Part shown: positions 44,883 to 54,128 of the stretch, piece by piece
How positions within the stretch are numbered: position 1 is the first letter of the stretch
How the letters are laid out: each line of letters starts with the position of its first letter
Assembly (NCBI GenBank): GCA_963728145.1
Contig: CAVSJA010000002.1
Span: forward strand, 620,001-684,000
DNA length: 64,000 nucleotides
Source of the DNA: CAVSJA01 sp963728145
GTDB lineage: Bacteria; Bacteroidota; Bacteroidia; Chitinophagales; Chitinophagaceae
Direction of reading: 5' to 3'
Made by a program: the position numbers and the translations under genes
The notes under the pieces: generated by a model
The model's input: only the letters and a program-made list of their open reading frames with translations
Told to the model about the DNA's origin: nothing
Database searches by the model: none

Positions 44883-46397
44883 TGCTTTGGGTAGCCTATT
44901 GACGTACTTGTAAATCGCATCGAAAAGATCGTTTGGCTTGAAAGGCTTGGAAATATAACCGTCCATTCCGGATTCCTGTGTCTTTTGTTGAATATCTATA
45001 GATGCCGACGCAGTTAGTGCGATGATTGGTACATCTTTATTGAACTCACGAATATGCCTGGTTGCACTGTATCCATCAAGTACAGGCATTTGGAGATCCA
45101 TAAGTATGAGATCGTATTCGTTTTCTCTTACTTTGCCTACAGCGAGCAGCCCATTTTCCGCAACATCTACTTTTGCGTTCCAGTTTGAAAGCATTTTTTC
45201 TGCAACGAGTACATTAAACTCAACATCTTCCACCAACAGGATCCTCATTCCTGAAAGATTTTCCTGATTGGCTCCATATACTGGACGCATTAACCCTGAT
45301 ACTTCTTTTCCTTTCTTATAATTGATGGTAAAATAGAATTTGGAGCCATTTCCGGGATCACTTTGAAGGTGGATCTCGCTTTTATGAAGCAGTATCAATC
45401 TTTTGATGATGGCTAAACCGAGGCCTGATCCGCCAAATTCTCTTGTGATATCCGTATTGGCCTGGGTGAATTGATCAAAGATCAGCGACTGCTTTTCTTT
45501 TTCAATGCCAATACCTGTGTCAGTAACGGAAAAATAAACTTCAACACCTTCTTCGGTTATCTTATTTGCGGAAACCTCAATTGTTATCGTTCCATTACGA
45601 GTGAACTTAACGGCATTCGAAACAAGGTTATTCAATATTTGTCCAAGACGGATATCATCCCCAATTACAAACCTGGGAAGATCCTGATCGATCAATACCT
45701 TTATTATATTTCCTTTTTGATCAGCTCTGATGCGATTCGCCATTTTAATATTGGTGACAAGATTGCGCAGGTCAAGATTTTTCTCCGATAAAGCAATCTT
45801 CCCTTCTTCGATCTTACTGAAATCTAGGACATCATTGATCAGGCAAAGCAAATTCTCTGCAGATATGTTTAAAGTCTGCAAATTTTCCGCCTGGGATGGT
45901 GGAAGCTCGTCGGATTTCAACAAGTGCGCAATCCCGATGATCGCATTTAATGATGTTCTTATCTCGTGGCTCATTACAGAGAGGAATTCCGTTTTGGCGC
46001 GGGAAGCCTTTTCTGCAACCTCCTTCGAGTGGATCAATTCCTGCTCTAGTTTTTTGCTCTTTCCTATTAATTCTTCCAGGTAGGAAACAATGCCGATTAA
46101 CTCATCATCACTTTCATTGAATGTAAGCGTTGCATCAGGGTCAAGGGAGGTGATGGCTTTTTTTAGTTTTTGAATGGATTGATGTATGATCTCGTGCTGT
46201 GTCTGCTGATTCTGCAAGATTTCTCTGAACTCCTTTTCATTCACTCTGGCGCTGGATGCAGAGTTCCTTTTTTCGTCCTCTGTGTTAATCAGGATAGAAT
46301 TTAACTCATCAAGAAACCGGGTAAACGAAGCATCCATCTTTTCCGGGTGCAGATGAAGTCTCTTAAGTTTTTCTTCTATGTGATGATGGTAGGGCAT
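44877..46397 (-). CDS. Hybrid sensor histidine kinase / response regulator
   Basis: From the ATG at 46397 the 506-residue product has a helical N-terminus (~1-130), a HisKA domain with H144 (SVMSHEIRTSLNAIIG), a HATPase_c domain (NNLVSNAVKF, DTGIGIEKE, GGSGLGLAI), and a C-terminal receiver with D434 (LMDLQMPVLDG) and K in YISKPF. It has no TM segment, so it is a cytoplasmic hybrid kinase; its sensory input is the N-terminal coiled region. The upstream ATG at 46463 adds 22 residues. No output regulator is adjacent. The 208-bp gap upstream shows no feature. Confidence 0.9.
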   Translation of the reverse strand: MPYHHHIEEKLKRLHLHPEKMDASFTRFLDELNSILINTEDEKRNSASSARVNEKEFREILQNQQTQHEIIHQSIQKLKKAITSLDPDATLTFNESDDELIGIVSYLEELIGKSKKLEQELIHSKEVAEKASRAKTEFLSVMSHEIRTSLNAIIGIAHLLKSDELPPSQAENLQTLNISAENLLCLINDVLDFSKIEEGKIALSEKNLDLRNLVTNIKMANRIRADQKGNIIKVLIDQDLPRFVIGDDIRLGQILNNLVSNAVKFTRNGTITIEVSANKITEEGVEVYFSVTDTGIGIEKEKQSLIFDQFTQANTDITREFGGSGLGLAIIKRLILLHKSEIHLQSDPGNGSKFYFTINYKKGKEVSGLMRPVYGANQENLSGMRILLVEDVEFNVLVAEKMLSNWNAKVDVAENGLLAVGKVRENEYDLILMDLQMPVLDGYSATRHIREFNKDVPIIALTASASIDIQQKTQESGMDGYISKPFKPNDLFDAIYKYVNRLPKAS

Positions 46398-46672
46398 TGG
46401 ATTTAGTTTTGGCTCAAGGCTGTTAAATGGAGCTATGCAATGTCGAAAATGATGTGAAAGCAACCTTAGGTCGGATCATATATTGTTTTTACAGGATTAC
46501 AGGAACAGGGCATAAATATATCCACGTATCTCCTATCTAGAACGGTGTTTTTAGATTCAGCTTATTCGTGAAATGGATTTTAGGGGTTTACCCTTATTGA
46601 GTCTAAGGTGAAATACAGTAGGGGAAAGAATGATTTTGCGGCTTTCTTCCTAACTTACTAAGGATTTTAGCC

Positions 46673-47638
46673 ATGAAAAATAATCCCTGGATGGAGTTCC
46701 TGGTTTTTACCAGGAAAGAAAGAATAGCTGTATTTGTTCTTTCCCTATTGATCATTGGTACAGCAATAGCACCTGTTTTTATTCCCGAAAAGAAATTCAT
46801 TACCCCAAATGCTGCGGAATTTTATGCACTGAAAGAAGAATTGGATAAATTAAGATCCACTTCAAACGACACAATTGCGCACGCCAGGAATGAGAATCAA
46901 CCGTGGCAGAATAACTATTCTCTATCGCGATTCAGGGATAACAGCAGGGATGTGGTGCTTTTTCCATTTGACCCGAATAAGATTTCGACAGAAGATTGGA
47001 AAAAACTGGGCTTACGAGATCGAACAATAAAAACAATAACAAACTTCAGATCGAAGGGCGGTAAATTCAGGCAAGCCACCGATCTGAAAAAGATCTATGG
47101 TTTAAAAGAGGAAGAATTTCAACGTTTGTTACCCTATGTTAGGCTAGAAGAAAAGGATGAAATCAAATATGAGAATGTCAATTACGAAAACAAGCGCAAG
47201 GAAGGATCACAAGCACTGAAAGTTACTCCTATAAAACCTTATTCAATTGAAATCAATAAGGCCGATACAATTGAATTAATAGCATTGCCAGGAATTGGGA
47301 ATAAACTCGCCAATCGAATTATCAATTTTAGAAGCAAATTGGGCGGTTTTTACTCGGTTGAACAGCTACACGAAGTATATGGACTTCCGGATTCTACGTT
47401 TGAGCGACTCAAAACTTATCTTACTTGCGATCCTGCACTGGTCAATAAAATCAACATTAATGATGTAGACCTCGAAACCTTAAAGCAACACCCATACATT
47501 AAATGGAACCTGGCAAATGCGATTGTACAGTATAGAAAGGAACATGGAAATTTCAATAAACCTGAAGATTTGAAGCAGATCGCATTGATGGATGAACTAT
47601 TATATCAAAAGATCCTCCACTATTTGTATGTGGATTGA
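46673..47638 (+). CDS. ComEA-like helix-hairpin-helix protein
   Basis: The 321-residue protein has one N-terminal TM helix (FVLSLLIIGTAIAPVF, ~22-40) and then three helix-hairpin-helix DNA-binding units. The clearest is IEINKADTIELIALPGIGNK (~187-206); others contain LGLRDRTIKTITNFRSKGGKF and ININDVDLETLKQHPYIKWN. This is the ComEA family architecture, which binds double-stranded DNA in the periplasm during uptake. It has more HhH copies than the Gram-positive ComEA, as often in Bacteroidota. Competence here is inferred only. Confidence 0.85.
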   Translation: MKNNPWMEFLVFTRKERIAVFVLSLLIIGTAIAPVFIPEKKFITPNAAEFYALKEELDKLRSTSNDTIAHARNENQPWQNNYSLSRFRDNSRDVVLFPFDPNKISTEDWKKLGLRDRTIKTITNFRSKGGKFRQATDLKKIYGLKEEEFQRLLPYVRLEEKDEIKYENVNYENKRKEGSQALKVTPIKPYSIEINKADTIELIALPGIGNKLANRIINFRSKLGGFYSVEQLHEVYGLPDSTFERLKTYLTCDPALVNKININDVDLETLKQHPYIKWNLANAIVQYRKEHGNFNKPEDLKQIALMDELLYQKILHYLYVD

Positions 47639-47759
47639 AGTATGGACTGTAGCTATTTCTACCCAACTACGATCTCGAAAAGTAAATTATCACTCATTAA
47701 TTTTTTGAACTCAAACAGGAATGATTTTTGCTTTTGATTAATTGAATTCGCCACTTCCA

Positions 47760-47963
47760 ATGTATACTGATCAGAGTTATAAAGAGCTTGAATATTCCGA
47801 GTTGATAGACCTCCTCGCCGACCAAACCGCTAAGTATACCCAAGCTTTAGTAAAGGGCGATAGTGGTAATACCCTGGACTATTATCGTACTCTGATCACA
47901 AGCTTGAGTAAAGAGATCGAAAACCGCCAGACAACCAATAGAGTCGGCCCCGCGGATAAATAA
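47760..47963 (+). CDS. Small conserved hypothetical protein
   Basis: A 67-residue acidic, helical protein (YKELEYSELIDLLADQTAKY, then LDYYRTLITSLSKEIENR). I choose the ATG at 47760 over a TTG 18 bp upstream. Bacteroidota often carry such short proteins; no domain is recognised. The 208-bp gap downstream contains only AT-rich sequence. Confidence 0.6.
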   Translation: MYTDQSYKELEYSELIDLLADQTAKYTQALVKGDSGNTLDYYRTLITSLSKEIENRQTTNRVGPADK

Positions 47964-48171
47964 GACGGCTAAAGCCGTCATCGATTACTTCCAAATCTAT
48001 TATTTATCGTTCTATATCAATTCGCCCGGGACCTTCGTTTTAGGAGCTGGAAAATTATTTACATTCCTAACATTTGTTAGTTTTTTTCAAAAAATCCCTA
48101 TATTGCACCACTTCTGAAACAGGCGATTACAGATGAATCGTGTTGTAGGGAATAAACAATGAGTGCTTGCC

Positions 48172-49314
48172 ATGAATTTTAAGACCACAGAGCTGACGCA
48201 ACAGATTGGAGAAATGGCCCGCGATTTTGCGCAGCAACACATAAGGCCCTATGTAATGCAGTGGGATGAAGCCCAGGAATTTCCGGTTAAGACTTTTAAA
48301 GAAATGGGAAAGCTTGGCCTGACTGGCGTGCTTGTTCCCGAGGAGTACGGTGGTGCCGGATTAAGCTATTTCGAATATGTGACGGTAATCCAGGAAATCG
48401 CCAAGGTCTGTGGATCTATCGGTTTAAGCCTGGCGGCGCATAATTCCCTCTGCATCGGGCATATTCTAAGTTTTGCAAACAAGGAACAAAAGAAAAGATA
48501 CTTACCAAAGTTGGCCACCGCAGAATGGATCGGTGCCTGGGGTTTGACTGAACCAAATACCGGTAGCGACGCAGGAAATATGCAGACAACGGCAGTTCGT
48601 GATGGTGACGATTGGCTATTGAACGGAACGAAATGTTGGATCACACACGGTAAAACAGGAGATGTAGCTGTTGTAATAGCAAGGACAGGTGAACCCAGGG
48701 CAAAAGATAACGCAACAGCATTTGTTGTTGAGAAAGGAACTCCCGGTTTTCAGGGTGGAAAGAAGGAAAATAAATTAGGAATGCGTGCGAGTGAAACTGC
48801 GGAAATGATCTTTGACAATTGCAGGATACCCGATTCACAAAGGCTTGGAAAAGTTGGGGAGGGTTTCAAACAATCTCTTGCCGTTTTGGATGGTGGTAGA
48901 ATCTCCATTGCAGCATTGTCGCTGGGAATAGCAAAGGGCGCTTATGAAGCCTCGATCCGTTATTCAAAAGAACGTCATCAGTTTGATCAACCTATATCGA
49001 ATTTCCAGGGTATATCATTCAAGCTGGCCGATATGGCGACAGAGATCGCGGCTGCTGAATTACTCACTTTGCAGGCATGTGACCTGAAGATGCGTGGTGA
49101 AAAGATGAGTAAGGAATCAGCGATGGCGAAATATTATGCCAGTGAAGTGGCAGTAAAGGTATCCAATGATGCAGTTCAGATTTTCGGGGGCTATGGTTAT
49201 ACGAAAGAATTCCCCGTTGAAAAATATTATCGCGATAGTAAATTATGCACTATCGGTGAAGGAACTTCTGAAATTCAGAAACTGGTTATCGCCAGAGAAA
49301 TTTTGCGAGCATAA
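48172..49314 (+). CDS. Acyl-CoA dehydrogenase
   Basis: The 380-residue flavoprotein oxidises acyl-CoA to enoyl-CoA. It has the N-terminal helical domain, WGLTEPNTGSDAG and WITHG (FAD/substrate contacts), RMASETAEM-like GMRASETAEMIFDNC, and the C-terminal FGGYGYTKEFPVEKYYRDSK with IGEGTSEIQKLVIAR, which contains the region of the catalytic Glu. This fits short/medium-chain or branched-chain acyl-CoA dehydrogenases, so fatty or branched amino acid breakdown. The ATG at 48172 is preferred to the GTG at 48163. A terminator follows. Confidence 0.93.
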   Translation: MNFKTTELTQQIGEMARDFAQQHIRPYVMQWDEAQEFPVKTFKEMGKLGLTGVLVPEEYGGAGLSYFEYVTVIQEIAKVCGSIGLSLAAHNSLCIGHILSFANKEQKKRYLPKLATAEWIGAWGLTEPNTGSDAGNMQTTAVRDGDDWLLNGTKCWITHGKTGDVAVVIARTGEPRAKDNATAFVVEKGTPGFQGGKKENKLGMRASETAEMIFDNCRIPDSQRLGKVGEGFKQSLAVLDGGRISIAALSLGIAKGAYEASIRYSKERHQFDQPISNFQGISFKLADMATEIAAAELLTLQACDLKMRGEKMSKESAMAKYYASEVAVKVSNDAVQIFGGYGYTKEFPVEKYYRDSKLCTIGEGTSEIQKLVIAREILRA

Positions 49315-49337
49315 TGATTAAGGTTGCTTGTCTTGTC

Positions 49338-49366
49338 GGCCCCGTCGTTTTCGGCGGGGCATTTTT
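49338..49366 (+). terminator. Terminator of the acyl-CoA dehydrogenase gene
   Basis: GGCCCCGTCG and CGGCGGGGC (one mismatch) form a GC-rich stem followed by ATTTTT. Confidence 0.8.
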
Positions 49367-49437
49367 ACGTCATTCCCGACCTGATCGGGAAGCATATTTA
49401 CGATTTGAGATTTGCTATTTACGAGTTCTTGGATCGC

Positions 49438-49611
49438 CTAGGGCATGAAATCATCTTCATCTTTGGGTTTATACTTATCGAACAACTTATCTATTGCACC
49501 TCCGAATAAGGGGAATTTTTCTTTTGCAAAATCTTTGATGATCTCGATTGACTTATATGCCTGTTGCTCTGTTAATCCTTCAGCCATAAGGCGTTTGATC
49601 AGTTCCGACAT
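49438..49611 (-). CDS. 57-residue conserved small protein
   Basis: A short minus-strand frame encodes 57 residues beginning MSELIKRLMAEGLTEQQAYK and ending KPKDEDDFMP. The composition (helix, then FPLFGGAIDKLF and an acidic tail) and the clean ATG-to-TAG frame look genuine. It lies after the clpX terminator, so it needs its own promoter, which I cannot identify. The family is familiar-looking but unnamed to me. Confidence 0.65.
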   Translation of the reverse strand: MSELIKRLMAEGLTEQQAYKSIEIIKDFAKEKFPLFGGAIDKLFDKYKPKDEDDFMP

Positions 49612-49631
49612 TTCAAAAAAGTTTTCGTGTT

Positions 49632-49703
49632 AAAAAAAATGCCGATCAAAGATCGGCAGTGGATTTATTTAAATCTAAAATATGCTCCCCGATTAAATCG
49701 GGG
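49632..49703 (-). terminator. Two hairpins downstream of clpX
   Basis: TGCCGATC/GATCGGCA (49640-49658), followed on the minus strand by eight T, is a terminator for clpX. A second hairpin TCCCCGATT/AATCGGGGA (49686-49703) lies between it and the clpX stop. A further TTCCCGA/TCGGGAA pair is at 49373-49391. Confidence 0.75.
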
Positions 49704-49720
49704 ATGAAATTTGAAATATA

Positions 49721-50959
49721 CTACGCTACTTTCAACAGGCTCATCTTGCTCTTATCGAATTTCTTCTTTGCATAATCCAAATCGAGATGGAATTTGGTTT
49801 GTTTGGATGATGGCATTTCAAACATTGCATCAGTAAGAATGCTTTCGCAAATGCTTCTCAACCCCCTTGCACCCAACTTGTATTCGATTGCTTTCACTAC
49901 CATGAAATCAAGTACGTCTTCATCGATAGTAAGTTGAATATTCTCCAGCTCGAATAATTTCTTATACTGCTTCATCAGTGCATTCTTCGGCTCAGTGAGA
50001 ATAGAACGCAATGTTGGCTGATCCAATGGCTGAAGATGTGTAACAACCGGCAAACGGCCGAGTAACTCAGGGATCAATCCAAAAGTCTTCAGATCTGTTG
50101 CGTTCACATATTGCAGAAGGTTCTTTTTCATATTCTCCTGCAATTCCTTATTCACGTTGAAGCCGATTGCATTTGTATTTACCCTCCTTGCGATTACCTT
50201 ATCAATTCCGTCAAATGCGCCGCCGCAAACAAAGAGTATATTCTGCGTATTGATCTTGATCAGCTTTTGTTCAGGATGCTTACGGCCACCTTGTGGAGGA
50301 ACAAGCACATCGGTGCCTTCCAGTAATTTCAATAATCCCTGCTGTACACCTTCACCACTTACGTCACGGGTAATGGATGGATTATCTCCTTTACGTGCGA
50401 TCTTATCGATTTCATCTATATAAACAATTCCTCTTTCTGCCGCAGGCACGTCATAATTACAAACCTGCAATAAACGTGTAAGAATGCTTTCCACATCTTC
50501 ACCAACATAACCAGCTTCAGTAAACACGGTGGCGTCGACTATAGCAAAAGGAACGTTTAATAATTTCGCAATGGTCTTAGCGAGTAAAGTTTTACCCGTT
50601 CCGGTTTCACCAACCATTACGATATTGCTCTTTTCAATTTCAATATCGCCTTCTGCGGGCTTCTGTTGAAGGCGCTTGTAATGATTGTAAACAGCAACTG
50701 CCAAAACTTTTTTCGCTTCGTCCTGACCAATTACGTATTCATCAAGAAAGCGTTTGATTTCAACAGGCTTTTTTACATTAAGCTTGAACTGGGCCGAGGC
50801 AGTATTATTATCATTCCTCACCATCAGTTCCTGTTCGATGATCTCCCGCGCATGTTCAACGCAATTCTCACAGATATGTCCTTCCTGCCCGGCAATAAGG
50901 ATTTTCACCTCATCACGGCTGCGACCACAAAAAGAACAATGTAAGGATGTCTTTGCCAT
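49721..50959 (-). CDS. clpX: ATP-dependent Clp protease ATP-binding subunit ClpX
   Basis: ClpX unfolds substrates and feeds them to ClpP. The 412-residue protein has the zinc-binding domain (C8, C11, C30, C33), the AAA+ module with Walker A GETGTGKT (117-124), Walker [10 protein letters not shown], and the LGF-type ClpP-binding loop region. [10 protein letters not shown] and the C-terminal domain are typical. It is downstream of two clpP genes and has its own -7 box. Length is normal. Confidence 0.97.
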   Translation of the reverse strand: MAKTSLHCSFCGRSRDEVKILIAGQEGHICENCVEHAREIIEQELMVRNDNNTASAQFKLNVKKPVEIKRFLDEYVIGQDEAKKVLAVAVYNHYKRLQQKPAEGDIEIEKSNIVMVGETGTGKTLLAKTIAKLLNVPFAIVDATVFTEAGYVGEDVESILTRLLQVCNYDVPAAERGIVYIDEIDKIARKGDNPSITRDVSGEGVQQGLLKLLEGTDVLVPPQGGRKHPEQKLIKINTQNILFVCGGAFDGIDKVIARRVNTNAIGFNVNKELQENMKKNLLQYVNATDLKTFGLIPELLGRLPVVTHLQPLDQPTLRSILTEPKNALMKQYKKLFELENIQLTIDEDVLDFMVVKAIEYKLGARGLRSICESILTDAMFEMPSSKQTKFHLDLDYAKKKFDKSKMSLLKVA

Positions 50960-50973
50960 AATGTAAATAACTG

Positions 50974-50981
50974 CAAAATTA
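50974..50981 (-). promoter_or_regulatory. -7 box of clpX
   Basis: TAATTTTG on the minus strand, 14 nt before the clpX ATG, in the 104-bp gap after clpP; clpX may be transcribed both from here and with clpP. A weak hairpin with a T-run (51005-51040) precedes it. Confidence 0.5.
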
Positions 50982-51063
50982 CCTAACTTATTGAATTATC
51001 AGGGATAAAAAAAGCCTTCGGGAGCAGGAATCTGCCCTATTTTATTAAGTCTTTAAGAGTTGA

Positions 51064-51693
51064 TTAGAGTTTTTCAACTACCTGGTCAACAATGCCATAC
51101 TCAACCGCGTCTTTCGCATCCATCCAATAATCCCTATCAAAGTCCCTCATAATTTGATCTACTTTCTTTCCGCAGTTCTCGGCGAGGATCTTTGCTCCTA
51201 TTTCCTTAACCCGCTTAGTTTGTTTGGCCTGGATTTCAAGGTCTGCACTTACGCCCTGGAAATATCCACCCAGGCTTGGCTGATGAATCATTACTTCACC
51301 ATGTGGATAGATAAATCTTCTTCCTTTAGAACCTCCGCTAAGAAGAATTGACCCCATGGAAGCAGCAAGCCCCATACAGATCGTGCTCACAGGACTCTTC
51401 AACATTCTCATTGTATCGTACATAACCATACCACTTGTTACCACGCCTCCCGGACTATTGATATAGAATTTGATTTCTTCTCCCGGTTTATCCGTATCCA
51501 GCAAAAGAAGTTTCGAAACAACATCTTTTGCATTTTTATCGTCAACTACACCCCACAGATAAACGCTTCTGTTTTCAAAAAATAATTTCTCCAGTCTCTT
51601 ACTGAACATTAACAGGTCACTCTTGGGCTGTTGTTCTTTTTCTTCCTCATCATCGTTTCTCCAGTCGTTGTATATATATTGCTTGCGATTCAT
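51064..51693 (-). CDS. clpP: ATP-dependent Clp protease proteolytic subunit (second copy)
   Basis: A 209-residue ClpP with catalytic Ser112 (GLAASMGS), His137 (VMIHQPS) and Asp188 (DRDYWMDA), and the strand INSPGG. The first 30 residues are charged (DEEEKEQQPK), unlike the other copy. It follows the second clpP by 48 bp and precedes clpX. The two copies differ widely in sequence, so this is an old duplication and they may form mixed tetradecamers. Confidence 0.94.
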   Translation of the reverse strand: MNRKQYIYNDWRNDDEEEKEQQPKSDLLMFSKRLEKLFFENRSVYLWGVVDDKNAKDVVSKLLLLDTDKPGEEIKFYINSPGGVVTSGMVMYDTMRMLKSPVSTICMGLAASMGSILLSGGSKGRRFIYPHGEVMIHQPSLGGYFQGVSADLEIQAKQTKRVKEIGAKILAENCGKKVDQIMRDFDRDYWMDAKDAVEYGIVDQVVEKL

Positions 51694-51741
51694 ATTGTAT
51701 TAATTTCATTTAATGATTCCTACTAAGGATGGGTTTACTTG

Positions 51742-52437
51742 TTACTGATCTTTCTTCTCTTTACGAGGATTGAGCAATAAGACTTCATCTACCAAACCAT
51801 AATCTTTTGCTTCTGGTGAAGTGAGCCAGTAATCTCGATCACAATCTTTTTCAACCTGCTTCATGGCTTTGCCTGTATGATAGGAAATGATCTCGTAAAG
51901 ATTCTTCTTTATCTTCTTTATCTCATTTACTGTTATCTCGATATCGCTTGCCTGTCCGCCAATCGCACCGCTGGGTTGGTGAAGCATTACTCTTGCATGC
52001 TTAAGAGCTGTTCTTTTTCCCTTTGCACCTGCCGTTAACAAAATGGCAGCCATAGAGGCAGCCATTCCTGTACAAATCGTAGAAACGTCAGGAGTGACAT
52101 ATTGCATAGTATCATAAACGCCGAGACCGGAATAAACACTTCCGCCAGGACTGTTTATATACATTTGAATATCTCTCTGTCTGTCTGTGCTGTCGAGGAA
52201 AAGCAATTGTGCAGTTACGATATTGGCAACTTCATCATTGATCGGATACCCAAGAAAAATGATTCGATCCATCATCAAGCGGCTATACACATCCATAACC
52301 GCAATGTTCATGGGTCTTTCTTCAATAATATTGGGAGTAAGATCTGTTACTATATGTCTTCTATAATCGTTAAGTGTGTTGCTGCTAATTCCGTGATGTT
52401 TTACAGCATACCGATCAAATTCATTTCCTGGGTTCAT
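51742..52437 (-). CDS. clpP: ATP-dependent Clp protease proteolytic subunit (first copy)
   Basis: From the ATG at 52437 the product has 231 residues, with Ser128 (GMAASMAA), His153 (VMLHQPS) and Asp202 (DRDYWLTS). The N-terminal region (EERPMNIAVMDVYSRLMMDR) and FLGYPI are typical of ClpP. The upstream ATG at 52488 adds 17 residues. It lies between tig and the second clpP, on one transcript with clpX as the likely end. The conserved ClpXP function is protein quality control and regulated proteolysis. Confidence 0.94.
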   Translation of the reverse strand: MNPGNEFDRYAVKHHGISSNTLNDYRRHIVTDLTPNIIEERPMNIAVMDVYSRLMMDRIIFLGYPINDEVANIVTAQLLFLDSTDRQRDIQMYINSPGGSVYSGLGVYDTMQYVTPDVSTICTGMAASMAAILLTAGAKGKRTALKHARVMLHQPSGAIGGQASDIEITVNEIKKIKKNLYEIISYHTGKAMKQVEKDCDRDYWLTSPEAKDYGLVDEVLLLNPRKEKKDQ

Positions 52438-52605
52438 ATTGCGTGTTTCGTTTTTTAAAAGGCAATTTAAGTTATTGTGATCTACCAAATACCGTGCAAT
52501 TCAAAAAATCGGACATTTTGGCTTGAACTGTTAGCAGGAATTTAATCATTGATTAATTTCTTGTGACAACTGAATCAAAAAAGCTGGTTGATTTCTGAGT
52601 AACGA

Positions 52606-53985
52606 TTAATGATGATGATGCTTGTGCTTCTCCAGTTCAGCGCTGAATTCGGAAACACTTACGGGTTTTTCATTTGGGGTTATCTGCGTTTCAGCCCACT
52701 CAAAAACTTTTGAGGTCTGAAGACGATGATAAGCGTCCTCGACAAATTTGCGGTCCTGCATCATCCGGTTTACATATTCTGCCACCCAGGGTTGCTCTTC
52801 TCCTCCGGCTGGCATACCCATATAACCGAATAATTGTTGTCTTGCAAAACCTTGCAGGTCTTCTGGTTTGATTTCAATATTATTTTCTCTTACGATCTTA
52901 TCTGTGATTAAAGTCCATTTCAATTGATTTAAGAAGCCAGGAAATTCCTGGTTTACCTGATCGGGTGATTTTTGTTCTTCCCCACTATTCTGGATCCATC
53001 TTTTGAGAAATGTTTCAGGAAAGTCTATAGTGGTATGATCAAGTAGCACATGATACAACTCGTGTTGGAGATGATTGCTACCCTGCCTGTCCCAATAAGC
53101 CTGGATATCATCTTTGATAGCCTGGCGGAATTCAGCTTCAGTCTTCAAATTCCTGTTAGGGAAGGTCGCTTCGAAGAATTCCTCATTTAATTCTGCTTTT
53201 TCAACAAAGCCAACTTTAGTGATCTGCATCCGGAAGAATTTGGATCCCGCTTCCTGATCATCTTTAGCCAGGCCCAGATCACTCAACACCCATTCTCTTT
53301 CTTTTTCATCGAAGGCTTTTTCTGGTTGCAGTACAATTACATCATCCTGTTTCTTTCCAAGAAGATTATCCCTGAATCCAGTATTGAAATATTTTACGAG
53401 AAGCGAATTATCTTTCTTTATTCCACCTTCAATTTCGTTTCCTGCTTCATCCGTTTCAGTAAATGTTACATTCAATACGTTATCCTCTCCGGTTACTGTT
53501 TCGGGGTTTGTCATCTTTCCATGCCTCAGACGTAAACGATCAACTTCATCATCGATCATTTCATCAGTTACATTTACTTTATAGCGTGTAATTTTTTCTT
53601 TTGAAAGTTCAGGCAGTGCAAATTCCGGTTTCAATCCAATCTCAAAAGCAAAAGCATATTCAGTCGGATTGTTCATATCAATTTGCCTTGCGTCATTTTC
53701 AGCAAGTGGCAGCGGTTGAGCGAAAATCTCCAGCTTCTCATCCACCATATATTTGTTCAATTCTCTTTCTACTGTTTTCAATACTTCATCAGTGAATACA
53801 GCAGGTCCATGCATTTTTTTAATCATGCCTGCAGGAACCATCCCTTTGCGGAACCCTGGGATATTCGCGTTCTTGCTGTAACTCTTGAGTGCTTTTTCAA
53901 ATGAGTTGAGATAATCTTCACGGATTACTTTCACGGTTATCTTGTCATTAAGCGGTCCAATATTTTCTCTTGTTACTATTGCCAT
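52606..53985 (-). CDS. tig: Trigger factor
   Basis: Trigger factor is the ribosome-associated chaperone. The 459-residue protein has the N-terminal ribosome-binding domain with GFRKGMVP (signature loop), then a PPIase-like domain and the helical C-terminal chaperone domain. The PPIase portion lacks the strongest FKBP motifs. The start is MAIVTRENIGPLND at 53985; upstream in-frame ATG at 54063 is not supported. The C-terminus ends EKHKHHHH, an unusual natural histidine cluster. Next genes are two clpP and clpX, as in many bacteria. Confidence 0.94.
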   Translation of the reverse strand: MAIVTRENIGPLNDKITVKVIREDYLNSFEKALKSYSKNANIPGFRKGMVPAGMIKKMHGPAVFTDEVLKTVERELNKYMVDEKLEIFAQPLPLAENDARQIDMNNPTEYAFAFEIGLKPEFALPELSKEKITRYKVNVTDEMIDDEVDRLRLRHGKMTNPETVTGEDNVLNVTFTETDEAGNEIEGGIKKDNSLLVKYFNTGFRDNLLGKKQDDVIVLQPEKAFDEKEREWVLSDLGLAKDDQEAGSKFFRMQITKVGFVEKAELNEEFFEATFPNRNLKTEAEFRQAIKDDIQAYWDRQGSNHLQHELYHVLLDHTTIDFPETFLKRWIQNSGEEQKSPDQVNQEFPGFLNQLKWTLITDKIVRENNIEIKPEDLQGFARQQLFGYMGMPAGGEEQPWVAEYVNRMMQDRKFVEDAYHRLQTSKVFEWAETQITPNEKPVSVSEFSAELEKHKHHHH

Positions 53986-54044
53986 ATGCCGTGCCGGTTT
54001 GTTTACTGTTTGATTCAAATAACTGTTTCGGAAAAACAGGGCTG

Positions 54045-54052
54045 CAAAGTTA
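54045..54052 (-). promoter_or_regulatory. Promoter of tig
   Basis: TAACTTTG on the minus strand, with TTTC about 19 nt upstream, 59 nt before the tig ATG. It probably drives tig-clpP-clpP. Confidence 0.5.
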
Positions 54053-54128
54053 TGGCAATTCAATGCGAAAAGAAACGGGTACTCTTGAAAAAAACTGCCC
54101 TGAATAAATAGGTATAATTAGTTGATAA

